From contig OZ020250.1 of NCBI GenBank assembly GCA_963971285.1, forward strand, positions 6,928,499 to 6,992,498: a stretch of DNA of 64,000 nt. The letters run 5' to 3'. The stretch's first letter is position 1. Each line of letters opens with the position of its first letter. Shown piece by piece: positions 13,001 to 25,000 of the stretch. The position numbers and the translations under genes were made by a program. The notes under the pieces were generated by a model, which was not told the DNA's origin, did no database searches, and saw only the letters and a program-made list of their open reading frames with translations. Origin of the DNA: Astropecten irregularis. Lineage: Eukaryota; Echinodermata; Asteroidea; Paxillosida; Astropectinidae.

Positions 13001-16000
13001 TCCGAGTCCCTGACAGAAGGTCCTAGCATCAAGGAATACTCCATTCCGATTATTGGTCACCAGGTAGCAGACTCCGGGTTTGAGGGTCTCGTCACTGAAT
13101 GTTTCACCGTAGATGCTGGTACAGGGTCCCGTAGGAGGCTCGATGGACGGCGCTGGTCAGGGATAAATCCGGTGATTAAAAATAAAAACTTGAAAATTAT
13201 GGAGCTGTAGTAGATTCGGTCTCCATCAATACTAAAAATGCAAATTGACAACAGATTATTAAGTTTCCTCTCATATTTGTTGACGATTTGTTTTCCAAAT
13301 ATTGATATGATTATTTACATTTTATGTTAAGCTGCACATAATTTTACAGAGTCAACTAAAACTATTTGAATGGTATACATGTATTGATTGTTTTAAAAGA
13401 TTCTGAAATCAGTTTTCAAGCGACCAATATTGGAACACAATTAAATCGCGACGCTCACACTTTGAAACGACCGAAAACTATATCGGCAATTGCAAAACCA
13501 TTGTTATCCTCTACTGACATACTTTTCCAAAAATACAGACGTTTTGTGCTGCTAATTTAATTTTCAATGAAAGTCGTTATTTCTTTAAAAACTGAAGTGA
13601 CATTCACTCGTAGGGAAGCATTCTTTTTTTGATCAAAGCAATGTGGATCTTCAGTGAGCGTGAAATTTGTGCTTGTCGGGTATCGAACAGTACCATTTAT
13701 TATAATCAAACTAACTTGTATTCGACGTAATTAACCTTTTAGGGCTGACCAAAATGAATTTTACAAAGCTTCTATAATTATAAGATCAAGTATAAGTGGT
13801 AGTTTGTGTTTGTTCGTTCTGTCATTTGTTCGTTTATCCGTAAGTCTTATTTCGAATCGTTACTTGTAGGCTATCGGCAATCCGGTGCCATGTTCAAAAT
13901 ATTTACCTAAACAATACTCACCTAAAATTCCAAAACATACGACTGGTTCGACATTCTTTTTGTAATGTCAAATTGAAACTTAGTACATAGTTGACCTCGA
14001 AAAGTGGCCATTATAGTCGAATGATTTTCCGTGTAGAGAAACAAAAAATGTATGTGATATCATTTTAATCGAACCTATGCGTTTTTTGCAGATGAAGGAC
14101 ATGACCCAGTTGCAGCCAACATCCCACCACTTGCCCGCATGGTCAACCCCGATGCAGTTCTCCCTTGTGCCGCCGTTTGGTACGCCCGGACTCCAGTTCA
14201 GGAACACCTCACCATCAGACGGCGTGTCGTTGGATGCATACTTCCACTTTCCTTCAACCTCCCGATCGTTCTGACCAACCCAGTAGTAGTAGCTCGAGCT
14301 GTGGATGCAATGATTGTTTATTTGATAACCCTGTAAGAGAGCCGGCGTAAAGACATATAAATGTGCGCGAATCGCTATGGCTGGTTTAAATTAAAAATTT
14401 AATTCTAAGTCAGGTGTTTTTTTTCTCATAATTTGTACATAAAGCAGAAACATCTATTTAATAACATGCAGAGGGGTAAGACCAGTCCATGTTAGGTTGA
14501 CATCTCGGTCTTCTCACTGCTGGTACGATATGTGGGGTTAGTGGCGTTATTAATGTTAAACTGAGATCTTTGGCTTGTTGATATCAAGTGATTTGACCTG
14601 TACTATGATGAAGCATCAGCAAAATGCGTCTTACGTTTTGAAATCTCGGTGTCTGGCAGCTAGTATAGTATTCTCCGTGGCGTCCTCAACGTCGACCAGA
14701 GACCAACCTTCACCCTGGCAATAGTCGACGGCCGATTCCCAGGTAAGCTTCAGGTCCATCATGAAATAGCAGTTGCCTGGTTTGGCCGCGCTACCAAATG
14801 CGTCCTCACGGAGGTCGGAGCATGCTGAAATGCAAATCCAAATAAAAAAAATGGAAATTATCGTCGTATACATAATAATGCAATGGCTACGTCCACCATG
14901 AGTTATAAGATATCTACCTTCTTCACTTTTTGATTTACTTTGTTTGTTCATTTGAAGAACTTACCTGTCTCTTCAGGCGGTAAAGTACTGCCATCACACC
15001 TCGTCAAGGGATCTCGAGTTGGCTCTAGGTCTGCACAATCCAACAAGAGTGAAAGGGGGTTTCATTAACCTTATCGAGCAGATATTGTTGCGTGAAATTT
15101 TGAAACAAAACTTCTTCTGCTTTTTTTTAAATCGGCGTCGAAGAGTAAAGGTCATACTTTTGGTTTTGACTTAAAGGTGGAGTCATTTAAGTGCATGTAA
15201 TCTTCGTATAATATGAATGATTTAAAGTAAAAAAAAAATGATGTCAGAACATAGGAAATGTCCATGCACTCCAGTAACATTGGTGGAGTGATTCCACTAA
15301 AATTGGGTTGCAATCAGACTCAACGATACACAATGTTTGTAAAAATCGGAAGTAAAAAACGGAATTTGAGAAGTTGTTTTGACATAGAATGACTCATGTA
15401 TGTATGTCAAATATGAATAGTTACAGTTAAGTATAAAACGCTTTAAAAGGAAGAATTATAACCCACCAGTTTTGAGTTTGCACAGAGTAAAGTACTCTTT
15501 GTGGCAAGGTGCATCATGAAAGCGCCCGTTGCTTATTTTCGTCGTGACAAGACAGTTCTCATTCCCTGCCCCGTTCGGTTCGACACCGTCCCAGTTGAGA
15601 TACACCGGACACTGCCCGCTGGAGGTATACCGGTAATCGCCTTCTTCCTCCCGATCATTTTGACCAATCCAGTAATAATCATTCTTACTACGGGTGCATA
15701 CAGTGTAAACAACATTAAAAGGTTAAATTGTAATTATATGTTTCTCATTTTCTCTCCCAGGTTTGAGGTCTGTATATCAATGTCTTCTAAATCTCAGTAG
15801 CTATCCCAGTCCGCATACAATAATGATTAAATCTTTAATATAGGGCTGAGTGCAAAAGTACATTATGTAATGGTCCGGGATTTAAACCTGTGACCTCCCA
15901 TAAAAGGTGTTCATTTCCTTAAATGTATAAGATGGTGCACTTGATTTCTAGCCGCTTGTTAGTCGTCTTTACCTATTAACAGTTAGAACTTACGGGAAAT

Positions 16001-19000
16001 TGTCTCTGTTCCATACTTCAAGAAACAAATTTTCATCGGTGTCCTCGATGTCAACCACCGACCAGGAACCATTGGGGAGAGACCGGCAAAAATCCACAGC
16101 CGCCTGAAAGGGAAACTTCTGGTTGATGGCGCTGGCGTAACAAACCCCGGGCACCAAAGGATTACTGAAGGCGGACGGCAAGATGTCACGGCAATCTGGT
16201 AAGGAAACGGCGGATGAAAGCATAAACACGTCAGTATATTAAAACAATATCAAGAGAATTGGTTTCTTGGAAGAATAGCTATACAACCAAATCTAGCGAT
16301 CAAGTACTATTAAGTATTATTCTGCTGCAATTGCTGGCTTGAAGTTATGAGAAACAAAATATATTAAATATATAGCACAAAATAATTTTCATTATACAAT
16401 ACCACCATATAAGACACTTGGGGCAAAAAATGGGAATACTTGTAAAGCCAATTACTGATCAGAATCGTGATCTATAATGCTTACCATCATAAACCTCCGT
16501 AGAATATTCCTCAGGGACACCAGGACACGCGGGTACTGTTTCTGTACAAATCCAGATATTTTCAGAAAACAAGTCAATACACAAGAGCAGTGTACTCACA
16601 AGTAAAATCAATAACCCGATATAAATAATATCAAATATACAAGATGAAATATCAATCATACCTGATGTGATTTTCACTTTGCATAAGTAGTTGTAGTTCC
16701 AATCACAGCGTCGACCATAAAACATCCCTCCTTGATTGTAGTACATCACGCAGTTTTCTCTACGGCCTCCATTAGGCTGGCCTGATGCCCAGTTGAGATA
16801 CACTGTGCTGTTACACTTGTTGGAGCTATCGTTCACATATCTCCAAACATTCTCGGTCTTCATGTCATTCTGGCCGATCCAGAAATAAGATTTCTGCCTG
16901 TAGAAGCATAAAAATCCCCTCCCTGTTTATAATACAACTTGTATTGACAAAGTAAAAATTATATGAAACTGTTATAAAGTTTTTAATTTAAAGACCAATT
17001 TGTTAGAAAACGCAAAGCTCGTATTGAACGATAATTCACCAACTCCGTTTTTGATATATGACTTTTATGAATAGCCCATTCTATCACCGATGTTAATCAA
17101 AATTGCATATCGTTTGAAGCGTTTTCCAGGATATTGGTTATGCGAATGTTATATACGTACATTATTGGCTTATCAATCATTATTGCACACATAGGTAGGT
17201 AGATATGTGATAATTTACTCCCATGAGTAGATAGCATCAACATGGTGACATATTTTAGCCACCGTACTGACATTACGCGATTAAATTTTCTTTTGTAAGA
17301 TTACTTTTATTATTTTATTTTTTTTGGATTTTGTTGGTATGATGTGTTCACACAATTTGTAGGTCAACAGATTATGGTAAGCGTTTTATTTTAACGAAAC
17401 CACTTCAAATCAGATTCCATTAAAATATTGGAATGTTCACTGTCAGTACAACTGATGTACTAATTCAATTTTTTTTTTTTAGTTTACATTATAAAAAAGG
17501 CGTTATTTTCGAATAGGACTTCAAACTTACAACTCGCCACTCTCCTTTAATTCTCGTATAGCATCTTGGATGAGCTGGTTCTCCACCGCATCTTCTATGT
17601 CAGCGACATCCCATCCTATGTTGTCTCCGAGTCCCTGACAGAAGGTCCTAGCATCAAGGAATACTCCCCACTTGTCAATCGCCAAGTAGCAAACTCCGGA
17701 TTTCAGGGTCTGGTTTCCGAATGCTTTATCGTGGATATCGCTGCAAGACACGGCTGGGTAACTGTTGTTTGGTGGCGATACTAAGGAGAACAATCGGAGG
17801 AGTCATGAACAGCATGACCGCAGTACCATTATAACTACTACAACATTGGGTTTCCATTTCAACAAGGTCTGCGATGGGTAGCTTTTCGTCAAGGCAAGTG
17901 CGGCTATGTCTTCATGGACTTATAAAGCTGAAAACCTTCGAAAACCACCGACCGCGTGTACTGAACATGTGGCAAAGCAAAGTGGCAGCTCTCAACTTGT
18001 AAAGAATTTCAAATCTGTAATCTACGTCATTGTCTAAAAAGAATTGTTTGTGCCTGCGCGCATCGCGGACATTGTATCATCGTGGTTTAGTGATTATTGT
18101 AGCGCAATAGCTATTTACAAGCTACACGAGATGGGAAAGAAACAGGCGGAATGCCACCGCTTCAAATGCCGGCGGAAAGGCCATATTGCCCAGAATTGCA
18201 TCTCGCCTGATAAGAGAAAGAGGTCGAGAAACGGGTCCCAGGTAACCCTGCAGCCTTATGGAAAGCAACTAGCAACAAGGTCCAAGAAGATCAGAGGACC
18301 ATGGAAGCGGACCATGGTTTACTGCACGGGAAAGTTGACTCGTGCACAGTAGTTGTGTTTTTTGTGCAAGTGACTGTGCCAGCGAAGAAACCGAGCGAAC
18401 CTGTTGGTGTTTAGGCTACGCCATGAGTCCTTTCATCAACTTTATTGTCAGAAGATCGGCAAGTACTAACATGGAGGCACATGTACGAAGCGCGGATGGA
18501 TATCCGCTAGAGTGATATGTATCGGCAGTGGATATGTGGAGATTTGTGTTGGCTGGACGACTTACCCTTGCTGATACATTCGGTAGGCTGGAAACCTTCG
18601 AATGTATTCTTGGGATGGATCGTTTGCTGCCTACAGTACAGGCGGGACCAGTTATTAACACACGCTGGACCTCAGCATTCATGGAGAAAAGGCCAAGTGT
18701 ATTGACACTGTTACGCGATGTTGGATAAGTAATGACACATGTTGCACAAGATTCTTGGAGAACAAGATTATTGGAGCATCACGTATGTCGGCTATGTACT
18801 CTGTATACATTGACATATCGGAAAATCAAGAGGGCGATGTTCTTTAACATCCTAAATATGGCCCCTTCTTTAAACTTGAACATTTAACAGACTTGGTAAT
18901 GATAAGGATAGTTTGAACAATGGTTTGTCTCAGACTTGACTTGCCAACAGGAAAGGACAATGTTGCAAAAAAATCAAAGTGTCCTGGTTTCTGTAATAAT

Positions 19001-22000
19001 AATAATAATAAACTTCCAGTGAAATGCTTTGTTTTCAATAAAACGACATCTCAGTTATGCTACAGAGTTCCTCGTTTGGATGAATTACTATGTTGATGTA
19101 TATTTTTGTGAGCGTTGTTAAAACGTTATTGAACCGAACTAAGCATTAAATCTCTCCACTGAGGAATCTAATTTAAAAGTGTCATTTGTTTTTGTTTTCC
19201 ATTTAAATCTGCATGACAATATATAGTTCATTGTAATGTTTCTTTCTTACTACAAACTCCTTGAATCTAGAGGTGGATTAATGTTGGATTAATGCAAGAT
19301 ATTCCGTGCTATGGGAAGTTGTCATACATTGGCTCAGCTGCCTCGGGTAAAACTGCTGGTGTTCACCCTGATCAGCCCTCTGTCGTGCAAGTACTGGCAA
19401 AATTTCTCACACGAGAGCTTCCTGTTACGTCTCAGCACTTGGCCACTGTCCAGCTCGATGAGATACGAACGGGGACCATCACTGGCAACACGTCCCGTTA
19501 TGTCTCCTTGCTGGTTGGCTGAATCCCGACTGGTTGTCCAATCTGCAGTTCCGATAGTGGCGTTGCAGATTTGTCATAATTCTGTTTTGTCTCCTGCTTC
19601 CTAAGTTGTTATGTCCGTCACGGCAACACTGTGTTTGCAACACTGCCATCACCCTCAGTTTCTGGGGTGGGTTGCTAAAGCACTGAAATCAAGTGTGTTG
19701 CGCCAATCTAAAATCTAGTTACCAGAAGTCAATGTAGTGGTCATCTGTGTCTAAGTAGTCAGCATGCTTTTAGTGAAAGAGATCAGTATGCTTTGGAGCC
19801 TCTTGGGAGCTTAATGTTGTGGCTTTGATAATATAGGAATCAACTCCTTATGGTCGTTGTTCACCTTAAACTGGTCAAATGTCTCACACTCCTTCTCTAT
19901 CCATGCATAGTTCTGCTCCGTAGAAGTGAGGGACATGGGGGAACGCGACTCGTTGCCCATTCTGAAGGAGAGTTATCCCATTCCCCGATGCGTCACACTG
20001 TATTGTGACCTCGGAGTATCGTAATATCTGGGTACTGGAACACTTGCAATCATCTCCTTTTTCTGCTGAAAGGACTCCTCTTGTTGGGACAGCCGTGTGA
20101 AGATTGTACTCTGCTCTGTCAACTTTTTAAGTGTCTCACTCTCCTCAGCGAGCCTTGACAAATATCGTGATAGATAGAACATAGTTGATACATACAGACG
20201 CATACAGACGCTGGACTGCTTTCACCGAGTCTGGTCGATGCATGTTTGTTATTGCCGCTACCTTCCTTGGATCTAGGTGGACTCCCTTTGTGGTCAAAAC
20301 TTGACCCATGTATTATAAAGTCACCTCAACCAGTCGTAGTCTGATCTTCTTGTGGTTGAGTTGCAAGTTTGCTTGTTGTGCCCTATGAAGTAGTACTGTC
20401 ATGTTCTGCTACTTCACAGCTGTACATAAATATATGGTCAGCGACGACTGCTGTAACAGGTAGGTCCTTTAATATTTCTTTTTGTCGTCGCTGATATTCT
20501 TATGCCGTGACGCTATCCCAAATGACATTCTCAGGTAACGGATTCTGCCGAATGAGGTCCAGAAAGTTGTCAGGAAAGAAATCTGGTCATCAAGTTTAAC
20601 GTTATGAAATCATTCCTTTGCATCTAGGACTGTGAAGACCTTTGCACCTGCGAGAGAGGGCATTATCTCGTCAAGTGTTGGCATCTGGTATTGAGGACGC
20701 TTGATGTTTTTTTCGTGGATCTAAGCAAGTAGCATTATGCCAGGTTTCTCGACCAACATGTTCTTTTTCTTCTTCTTCTTCTTGCATGTAGTCATTAATA
20801 ATACGATCTGATCATGTTGTCCTCAGAAGGGAAGACATCATCTCTCAGCCAGGACCCGGCGCATGGTGTGAGGTTGCACAGAGCAGTCCAACCACATTCT
20901 TGGCAATGGCAGATACAGTGCCCAACCAGGTGTTCGACTGTATGGACTTCACCGCAGTTACATCTGTCTGTATTTGAGAGGTTCCACATATGCATGCAGG
21001 CTTGCAAACGCCCAATACCGTTTCGGAGTCGATTCAGGCGGCACCATTCTCTGCGTGGGAGATCACAGCCAAGAAGGTGGGATGTAGTTGAAAGCATGTT
21101 TGAGAGTCTGCCTGCTGGCTGCTGTTCTTTCCACTTGTCAGAGAGCCACACTTTCTTGCTGTGGTTCCTGCCCTATGCGGTGAAGTCTTGGGCATATCTA
21201 AAGAAGGGTTTTCTGCTTTTGAGGCGTTGTCTTGGGAGGGCAGCTTTGATCTTTGTATGGAGAGGGTGTGATTGTTCCATGGCTGCCTTGAGGGCTGCCT
21301 GTTATGTGGCTGCATCTTTTCAGAGGTTGTGGTTTGGGATATCTGCGAGGACAGGGAACTGATGGGTGGAAGTGGGTTTCATCCAACCTGTGATAATGCG
21401 AAGGGCAAAATTGAGCTGTGCATCTACTTTGTTGGTGTAATAGCTTCACCCTAGGCAGAGAAGCAGTACTCGGCGGAAGCATAGACATGAAACAAGGGCA
21501 AGCGACGAGGAGCGGGGGGTGGAGAAGTCAGCTCCCAAGTCGTGGCCACACAGTCTGCATAGGAGGCAGACTCTTGCAGATGTTTTACCAACAACATTCT
21601 GCACATGATGGCGGAAGGTGAGTGATCGGTCGGGTTTCATTCCAAGGTAAGTGGGTGTGGCACTGAAGGGGAGGAGGACTCCCTTTAGTTTGACTCTGAC
21701 CTGACGGCGTGCTTCCTTGTTGTTCAGGTGGAAGACAGAGCTATTGGTCTTCTGTGCGTTGACCATCGTGTGATATCTCGTTTCACTGGGTCATATATCT
21801 TGTCAGGCAGCTTTTTTTTCATAGCGACCGGAACACGACGTGGCGCATTCCGTACTGGTCGCACATCAAGATCAATGTTGATGTGATACTTCAACGCTAG
21901 GCATGCTAGCCCTTAAAATACATATTTGAACACACACCTAATGGAACACTCTGTCAAGGAAACTGTGTCATGCTGCATGTTTTAGACTTGTGCACAGATT

Positions 22001-25000
22001 GGGTGAAGCACAACATCACCAAGGGAAACGTGGCGGGATCAAGCCATCAAACAGCCCTGGCCAGCTAACGAAGTATTGGTGAAGATGCCTTGACGTTTAA
22101 GGACGCGTATTCGATCCCAAGGATCGATGACACGTTGGACACATTATGGGTCGAGATAGTTTTCAACATTGAATCTTTCTACAGATTACTGGCAGGTGAA
22201 GCTGGACAATGAAGCTAAACAAAAAATCAGCATTCCATTGCTATCATGTGGTGTCATTTAGTTTGTGCAACGCACCATCGCCGCTCGAGCGACGGGTGGA
22301 GCGACTTTTGGCAGGCCCATTGTAAGAAACCATTCGGTCTATCTGGAGGACATTTTCTTCTTTGGAAAGATGTTGTAGGAGGGACTAAAGTTCTTGAAGT
22401 TGTCTTACGGCGCCTAGGATATGCAGGGTTGAAACTAAAGTCCAAGGAGTATATAAGTGTGACATAACTATGGGGTGTGAGGTACAGCTATCGGGTTACA
22501 ACATTGCAACTGACCCAGAGAAGGTGAGAGTCTTGAAAGAGTGGCTGACGCCGACGAATGTAACCGAGGTCCATAGCTTTCTCATGCTGGTGGGTTTAAT
22601 AACAAAACTATGGTCTGTCATGCCATTCTTCCATGGTAAAATGCCGTTACATCGTTTGGCCGGGAATGGGGAGGAGTGGAGCGAGAAGTGTTGAAACAGA
22701 AGTTACACGAGGCTACTATTTTGGCCTTTCCGGAGGCGGAATACATACTGGACACAAATAACCGCTACTGAGGAGTTTTAGTTGTACTTTCCCAGGTGAT
22801 GAATAAATTGTTAAGAGCGAGTGATCCCCTCTAAAGGTACAGTGTTAAGTTAGCCCGAACCTAGTTCAAAGGTGTTACTGAAGACATTCCGTCAGATTTT
22901 GTATGGGCGTCAGTTCGTCGTATTTCGCATTGACCATAATGCACTACGCTGGCTAATGAATTCCAAGCACACAGATGGTCAGCTTTTCATAACCATGACC
23001 ATAGTTTATCTCATCGAAAGGAGATAGGAGATCTCATCGAAACGCTGATGGATTGAGTCTGAGGCCCAACAGGCACATTGGGTATAGAAGCAGAAGAAAA
23101 CGAGTCTACCTTTGTGAAGGCTCTACATTGCATTGGAGACTACTGGTGCGCTCGACTCACAGAGAGGGACCTAATGAAGCCGGTCAAAGACGAATAAAAG
23201 TGACCAGAAGTGGCATCAAGTGGATCAGAGTAAAATACGTACTGCTGGTTGGTATGGGACCAACTAGAGGCGAGGGGGACGCATCTTTGCAGACGGCAGT
23301 CAATGGCTGGTATTCATAAAAACATAGCACATGCTTTTACTTCACTTTTCAAGTATTTAGCACGCACCATATTCACAAAAAGGGAAGGATATGCTTATAC
23401 TTTTAAGCACATGCCTCGAGTAAAAGTATCTCCTTCAAGACATCGAGCAGATACTAAAAGTAGAAGCATCTCCTTCAATACGTATTCATAAAGAGTAGTA
23501 TTAAGCATAAACTACAAGCATATCCTTGGGAATTTCTAAGGTTGCTCCAGACCAGGCTTAAACGTCGTTGTGATTACTTGTGCTTGACATGACTTTCTAC
23601 ATGGAACATGGAAGGTGCAGGGAGGAAAACAAATGTTTATAATGTCAGGCAGCTGTGTTGGCAATAGTACTTCATGCGTTTTTATCATTTTGATTAAGAA
23701 AATGTGAACTGGCGAGCTATATACCCGTCACATCTTCGTCCGACATGCTACCGATGTTAAATTAATTGTGGATTGGTACCAGTGGCGGATCTAGAGAGAG
23801 GTTTCGCGGGATTTAGCGCAGACCAATGTATTATTAATAATTATCGGTAAAACAGACACCAAAAATTGGCACCCTTTAAAATTTCGGTAATTGTTGAACT
23901 ATTTTCATACATGCATGTGATTTGACTGTTTCTCATGTTTCGGAATGTTTTTCAGAATTTTGGCTCGGTTTAGGACTTGATTTCAACGAAATCGCAATTT
24001 CTGATTATCACCTAGATCCACCCATTGGTCCAACTGTTTGCCTGCACTGAGCGTTTTGCTCAGTAGCTGTCCTCTGACAATGGTTTATTCACTAAAATTA
24101 TTCATGTAATTGCATTAACGTTTACCCAATCCGTATTCCACTGGCAATTTAATAGGTACTTAACCGCAAAACCACAAAGCGTTAGCTTGAAGTTTCCAAG
24201 TCTACCATTCTGTGCTCGTTTTATGAATATGAAACCAAGTATAAGATTCACCTTATGCTAAATACTTTGAGAAAAAAGTACTTACTAGAAGTATTTACTT
24301 AGAAGCATCTGCTAGTTTTTATGAATACTAGCCAATATGTGAAGTTACCATTGATCGTATACCCGAAGCCTATTGGAAAGAGGTAGTAAAGGAAGTACAT
24401 GGCTTGCCCAAAGGAGCACACCTAGGTCAGGCAAATACAGTGGAAAGGTACGATAGAGGCAGGCTACTTGCTTTGGATTGGACCAGACATGAGGTCGTGT
24501 GTCAGTCACCTATCAAGGCTCGGAAAGCTGCGCTTCAGCATTACACTGTCGGTGCGCCTTTCAAGCATGTAAGCATTGGTCATAATGTGCCCCTCCCAAG
24601 ACAAGTCAAGTACGTATTAGTTGTAGGAGACTAAGCCAACTGGGTCGAAGCGTACCCAAAACCCGACGGGATGGTAGAGGTGTTAGAGATGGTGGCTAGA
24701 GTTTGTGTCGGAGTTCATGTTCAGGTTCGGTAACCACATCGAGTTGCATTCAAATAAGGGACGCAATTTTGAGTAAAACAAATTATTCTTCGTTCAGTTG
24801 TGTTGCATCCTGAGTATTCGGAAGGCAAACGCAACGTCATACAATCCCAAGTCCGATGGGGTGATAGAAACGTTCAACCGGGACTTATTATGAATGGTTT
24901 CCTTGATGATTAATCCTCGTAAGCGACAGCGGGACTTGGAAGAGAAGTTGGCCTAGGCGACGTTTGCATACAGAGCAACACCACACGAGTCTACTGGAGA

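Larger units (their letters stand above)
7090..19270. repeat. Segmental duplication, copy A
   Basis: Collinear with 33,110-46,230 at an offset of about 26.3 kb, in the same orientation. Shared landmarks in order: a degenerate GTAACG tract, a poly-G run, a MITE, the PAN exon, four CTLD exon pairs, a gypsy gag-pro remnant and a distal tail. Exon lengths are identical for nine of eleven body exons; the other two differ by exactly 3 nt. Intron sequence also remains alignable. Copy-specific insertions include the SINE at 9,160-9,304 here, and a MITE and a LINE fragment in copy B. Confidence 0.9.

Noticed and set aside
12941..13210. Plus-strand open frames similar at 12.9, 17.6, 39.2 and 44.3 kb
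   Set aside because: Antisense shadows of the paralogous CTLD N-half exons, which explains their similarity.
20814..21362. 182-residue plus-strand open frame
   Set aside because: Antisense shadow of the minus-strand LINE reverse transcriptase.
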